From contig NW_023601543.1 of assembly GCF_014898055.3 (NCBI RefSeq), positions 15,523,314 through 15,587,313 on the forward strand: a stretch of 64,000 nt of DNA, in the 5' to 3' direction. This document shows positions 59,461-64,000 of the stretch, piece after piece (position 1 is the first letter of the stretch; each line of letters opens with the position of its first letter). Source of the DNA: Talpa occidentalis. Lineage: Eukaryota; Chordata; Mammalia; Eulipotyphla; Talpidae. A program made the position numbers and the translations under genes. The notes below the pieces were generated by a model. It worked only from the letters and a program-made list of their open reading frames with translations, was not told the origin of the DNA and ran no database searches.

Positions 59461-60685
59461 GCAACTGAAAGGAGGGAGTGGAAGGGGGTTGGGAGCAACT
59501 TTGGAGAAAATAAAGCCAGTCTCTTTCCGCAGGTAACATCTGAACACTTGTTTGGGTGACAGTGGTGATTTCCCAAAACAGCTCCCATAAGACACTCCAT
59601 GAATAAAGGGAATTAACAGTGATATGAGTTTGTGAAATGCTGCTTGTTGTCTTTTTCTGCTGGAGATTGTCATTGCAGCTCCTGGAAGTCCTGCAAGAAA
59701 GAAGTCAGTTAACTTTGTATAGCTCAGTGTTTCCCCAACATACTCAATGACTTTTATGTGTAATTCATGTCCCAGAGAAGAAGGAGTACTTTTTCAGAAA
59801 CACTAGATAAAGTGTGGTAAGGAAATCACATTAGGTCTTAAATACAGAGAAGTCCTTCTTGAAGTCCAATTATTTAAAGCCTATACTTACAGGGATTTCT
59901 GTGTTTAATCTTCCCCTCCCCACTACCCTGACTTTAGCCCTCTTTGAGGAAAAAAGGGAAATAGTAATAAATTACACTAAGAAAGGGAATATAAAAGCAT
60001 GCAGAATTGTTTTCATTAAAACAACAGCTAGGCTATCATGGAATGAATTCACTGGGCCAAATTACATTTAATCCAGTCTCCTGTTTCTGCTGTGGATATA
60101 GTCTAGTGCTACTGACCATTGATATGTTCTTGTGACCCTCAGATTCAGCAGAATTATGGGTACTCAAATTGGAATTCAGCTATATCAGCAGTGCTTTTTC
60201 AGATACAAATCAAAGGAATCACATTTTTGAAAGATTTTCCACATTGGAGGTTGAATCTAAGTTTTGCTTGTCCTGTAGTTAACCAGAAATTTAAATGACC
60301 CTAAGCCCTCATTTTCCAATATCTACTCCACAAAGCTCTCAGAAGTGACCAGTGAGTGAGTAGTGGGGCCAGGGCCATGGTAGTGGCTACTGTGAGTCAA
60401 AGTTCTGAGCCTCTGCTGAAATCAGCAAAGACATTTGGAAGTACACTGGGTAATATGTGAACTCTTGAAGGAGAGAAGAAAATCTGTGGTGCTGAGGTTT
60501 CTTTTTATTCTCTTATGCATCTAGTCTTCGCTGTGGGTTTTCACTTTTGTTTAATGAGAAACAAAGTTCTTTTGCTTTCCTTGAGAGATCTATATTTTGG
60601 GATATTAGCCCACTTTCAGATGCATTCATTTTGTGATTTCTAAAGTTTACCTAATAGTTTCTTGACTTGTGAGGTGCCTGCTAAA
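59461..60685. other. No recognised gene or repeat
   Basis: Minus frame at 59383-59673 (96 codons) overlaps the L2 fragment; unsupported. Confidence 0.4.
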
Positions 60686-60689
60686 ACTG

Positions 60690-60840
60690 CTATTTCCAAG
60701 CTGTTTCCCAGATGGAGAATCTGGGTCAGTAGATTTGGGGTGTGGCTCAAGATTACTTTTGTAACAGCTCACCAGGTGGTTTTGATGCAGTGGTCCAAGG
60801 ATCACAGTAAGACAGATTAGTTCAGTGCTTTCCCATCTGC
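60690..60840 (+). mobile_element. MER5-type hAT remnant
   Basis: agtagatttggggtgtggct, taacagctcaccaggtggtt and ttgatgcagtggtccaagga match the right half of MER5. Confidence 0.7.
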
Positions 60841-61651
60841 ATCCTAGAGGGTTAAATTCCTTCCATTGGTTTAGTTCTCAGGTCTGGAGTGCTGCCATAG
60901 GGAATTATCTGGTTCACCAGCACTGACACTGATGCTACCCATTGGCAGCTCCAGCTTTGTTTCTTCCATGGAGAGCTGGTTTCCTCCACAGAACTGTGAA
61001 ATAGGAAAGTTATGTCAAAGCTTCTTTCTTGAATCTCTAATTTTTGGAGCCAACAGTTTTTCCTCCCTGTTTTGCCATAATTAATCTTTAATAGCAGACA
61101 AAGTCACAGCACACATCACCATCTTTTTTAATGCCTTTAGTTTCAAGACCAGAGAAAAAATGTCTTGAGCTTTTAAAGTGGAGTTATTAATGAATCCTTA
61201 AGACCTTTATAAGTGGGAAGGTTTTTCAGCATGGAGATTAAAAGGGTTTTTTCTGCCCTGAACAGTAACACCATGGTCGGTAATTTCTACAATATTGCAA
61301 AAATCAAACTGGATGAGCCTGGATATAAAACATCATTTAATATTATGGGCAATTTATTTTTAAAGAGGCACTGTCAATCTTTTGACAAGCTTCTAACTTA
61401 CTCTTACAGATGTCAACATTGAGCATCAAGTTTATCTCATCAATCTATGTAGTTAACATTGTCTTAGGGTCATAAAAACATTAATTTTGAAAATTAGTAG
61501 ACATGAAAATCTCTGTATTTTGCTTGATTATTTTTTTAAACCTGAACATAGGCTATGGTGTCTGAATATTGTTGTATTATCTTGAAATATGTTACAAAAT
61601 CTGGAATCTTTAGGGGAACCTATGTGCATATGATTTCCATAGTCTATTGTT
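60841..61651. other. No recognised gene or repeat
   Basis: Plus frame 61213-61422 is short; nothing else seen. Confidence 0.4.
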
Positions 61652-61665
61652 AAGAAGTCAGTGTT

Positions 61666-61927
61666 GGGCCTCCCTGGTGGCGCAGCGGTTGAGCGCTGGG
61701 TTGCGAAGCTGCCCGCAGCCTCTGCAGGGCCGGTTCGATCCCCGGCTGCTCCCCGGCCACTGGAGGAGGGTCCCACATGGCGCGCAGACCTCTCCTGCCG
61801 CCCGCTGCTCCCCTCAGCAGTGTACTTCCGTCCTTCTGCCTGCTCTGCTCCCCGCTCTGGCTCTGGCGAATTCTCTCACCCTCCCGCGCTTCTGACTGTA
61901 CCCAGTGCTTGTATGTATGTATGTATA

Positions 61928-61960
<33 letters not shown>

Positions 61961-61976
61961 CTTTAAAAAAAAAAAA
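61666..61976 (+). mobile_element. tRNA-derived SINE, best-preserved reference copy, 14-bp TSD
   Basis: The cleanest full-length copy. Head gggcctccctggtggcgcag, A-box region gcggttgagcgctgggttgc, B-box ggttcgatccc (61733-61743). It has a ~190-bp body with many CpGs, then tgtatgtatgtataaatc, an (AATC)n tract and oligo(A). Identical flanks aagaagtcagtgtt at 61652-61665 and 61977-61990. Chance frames across it give Pro/Ala/Ser-rich peptides on both strands; these recur at every young SINE copy and are not genes. Confidence 0.97.
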
Positions 61977-61990
61977 AAGAAGTCAGTGTT

Positions 61991-62570
61991 GTCTCATAGG
62001 TTAAACAGTGGGCTGGCTACATCTTGCTTCACTTTCGTTATTTTTCTCAGAAACAACTACTCAATTGGACTAAGAACAATTGCTCTTTTACTAGAGACTT
62101 TGTGTAGATATTTTCCTTTCATTATTAGACAACTGTAGGTAACCACTTGCAGTGTGTAATCAGAGTGTTCTCCTAAGGGAATGTAGGTAATGACCATAGA
62201 TTTTGATTAAAATCTGATTTTCCTTTTTTAAGATGGAAAACAGTGTTTATTGCCTCCTGAATTCAGATTCATGGTGGTAATCCTATCCTTTTTGTTAATG
62301 AATGTGTGTGTGTACACACATATGTATGTCTATATACAAGTGTTCTCAGTCACTAATGTGCTCTTAATTTGACTTTTCCATCTTCTGCAATTTAATTGAG
62401 ATAACTGAATAAGTAGACTACTCATGCGTGTTTAGCACACCCCCTGCTTTTACTGATTGGTCAGGAATATTTTGGAGAATATATTCAGCATTGTAAGAAT
62501 CAAGCTTGAAGTTCTGATTGCATCTTCTTTTTCTAGCATGCTTTGCATTAAAATTTTTAACTTCTAAAAA
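61991..62570. other. No recognised gene or repeat
   Basis: Contains a short (TG)n/(CA)n patch at 62303-62321. Confidence 0.4.
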
Positions 62571-62574
62571 GAAC

Positions 62575-62790
62575 AGGTATTGAGTGTCAGGCCCTGTATT
62601 AAGTATTTTTTACATATATTCTCTTTTAGCTGACAATGATTCCATTTATGCTCCATTTTACAGTAGATATTCTATCACATTCATTCAATAAGCAATGCAC
62701 TCATATTGGGAATCAGCTATATACAGTCTACTTTACAATGCTCTATGCTGGGAATTGTATTGGCAACACTAAAGACATATAAAAGAAATG
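62575..62790 (+). mobile_element. MIR-like remnant
   Basis: tattgagtgtcaggccctgt, attaagtattttttacat and ccattttacagtagat give a decayed MIR start and core. The right half may be an L2 fragment (caatgctctatgctgggaat). Confidence 0.5.
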
Positions 62791-63108
62791 AAAGACTCAA
62801 GAAGAAGGTTACTATGCAACTTTCTAAGAGGTGTGAGTACACTTAAATGTACTGGATATGAGAGTTGGGGAATGTTGGTGCTCACTATGAGTGTTGCAAA
62901 CCTTTATTTAAAACAAATGCATGAATATACATTTTTCTGTTTAGTTCTATCCTTTTATCTATCTCTACCCATACCATTCTACTCCCAATGCTTTATAAAG
63001 TTGGGTTTTCTTATAATGGATTTCTTTAATATAGACTACCTTTGTTATTCAAAGCCAAGATGTAGACCTTTGTGAGTAGAAATAGGACTCAGTATTTGAA
63101 CTGTTTTT

Positions 63109-63368
63109 TAAAAAGATTTATTTATGCATACGAGAGCTGGGATACACGCCAGAAGTATGGGGGTGAGAGGATTCACCAGAGACAGAGTGGGGAACAGAAC
63201 AGGTGGATTGACTGAAATATACTGCTGAGGGGAGCATTGGGCAAGACAGGAGAGGTCTGCTGCGCCATGTGGGTCACCTCCCTGGCCAGGGATAGAACTC
63301 GTGCTACAGTGGTTGCGGATAGCTTCATAGTGCTGAGACTTCACCCCTTGTGCCACCAGGGAGGCCCC
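63109..63368 (-). mobile_element. tRNA-derived SINE, older subfamily
   Basis: Minus-orientation full-length copy. The flanks tgaactgttttt (63097-63108) and tgaaccattttt (63369-63380) are a decayed duplication. The head reads ggcctccctggtggcacaag. Confidence 0.92.
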
Positions 63369-63380
63369 TGAACCATTTTT

Positions 63381-64000
63381 ATGTCAGAAAAGTATGGTCC
63401 TGGTGTTTTGTTTTAGTGCTGGATAAATGTTTCTCCATCACAAAAACTGGAGTTTGTGATTAGAAATTAGTGGTCTGCAAACTGAAATCCAACTGGGTTG
63501 CTGAGCAGCAGGCAGCTGCAAAGGAAAACTTAGGCAATTATGGGTTAGCAAGAAGAATAAAAGCTTTCCCTTGTCATTCGGGATTATATAATCAAATCTG
63601 CTTCTGTCAATTGATAGAGTCAGACCATGAAGTGTGCCTAAGATTACATAATCTGAAATCTTGGACATACAAAACCTATTAAAAGGAATACTTGGGAAAA
63701 TGAGAGTGGTAGTGTACAGTCCTTGAAATTGCTTTTCATAACTTATCTCCAAGTAATCAAATGTAGATAGGAGAGGAGCCAAGCAGGACGTGACAGGTAT
63801 TTTGCTAGAGAAGAAAATAGGCATTTCTGTCTTGTTTCTTCTCTGAAATAGTGCTGTTAATAATAATAATTTTTAAAAATCTAGCAAGAGATCTCCCCTC
63901 CACCACTTGCAAGTGGGAAATCAATAGGTAATGTTTCCTAAACCTCCACCTTTAGTCCAAACTTGCAAATACAACCCACCTTCCCTATTCTCTTTCCCCT
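63381..64000. other. No recognised gene or repeat
   Basis: A 128-codon minus frame (63438-63824) lacks domain or splice support. Confidence 0.4.

Noticed and set aside
61666..61745. tRNA gene
   Set aside because: The head keeps A and B boxes but is fused to the SINE body and flanked by a TSD, so it is a SINE promoter and not a functional tRNA.
61647..62004. Several overlapping 75-101 codon frames on both strands with Pro/Ala/Ser-rich peptides, repeated at 2.6-2.9, 34.7-35.0 and 35.1-35.4 kb
   Set aside because: They are translations of the CpG-rich SINE body. The similarity among them comes from the repeat, not from a gene family.
1..64000. CRISPR arrays, operons, phage or insertion-sequence features
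   Set aside because: The repeat content is that of a mammalian nuclear genome, and no regularly spaced repeats or prokaryotic gene organisation were seen.
1..64000. snRNA, Y RNA, 7SK, 5S or rRNA genes
   Set aside because: I looked for their characteristic internal sequences and found none; a covariance-model scan would be needed to exclude diverged pseudogenes.

Overview
The window is nuclear DNA from a placental mammal. It is dense in interspersed repeats and contains no gene I can name. The fossils that point to this are MIR and L2 remnants, MER5-type hAT transposons, MaLR (MST/MLT1-type) LTRs and several ages of L1. There is also one abundant, fairly young tRNA-derived SINE of about 260-300 bp. 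Its head resembles the tRNA-derived SINEs of cetartiodactyls, but its body does not match any SINE I can recite. A laurasiatherian host is plausible; the species is not identified. No prokaryotic feature (operon, Shine-Dalgarno site, CRISPR, IS) is present. All family assignments are from memory of consensus sequences, not from a search.

Layout. 0-3.9 kb: an L1/SINE pile-up with an internally inverted L1 end and three full SINEs. 4-13 kb: MIR, L2, a hAT fossil and an L1 3' end that seems to carry transduced 3' DNA (8.2-8.6 kb). 13.1-15.8 kb: the best protein-coding candidate, two minus-strand open segments with phase-compatible splice sites. 18.6-20.9 kb: SINEs nested in an L1 and in a MaLR LTR. 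21-30 kb: mostly unassigned AT-rich sequence, an old L1, an MLT1 LTR and a further ancient LTR-type repeat. 31-33.8 kb: unassigned. 34.0-35.4 kb: a cluster of inverted repeats, namely a ~140-bp-arm hairpin and an inverted SINE pair. 36-46 kb: MER5, MaLR, an L1 and two candidate LTRs. 47.2 kb: a clean 5'-truncated L1 with a 16-bp target-site duplication. 48.36-48.46 kb: a 100-N assembly gap. 49-64 kb: more MIR/L2/L1/MER5 and three SINEs.

Most open reading frames here are chance frames or run through repeats. The SINE alone produces a set of similar proline/alanine/serine-rich peptides. The window is best read as intergenic or intronic sequence, with one possible small unrecognised gene (predicted 245 residues, minus strand) and one strong hairpin locus as the items most worth testing.
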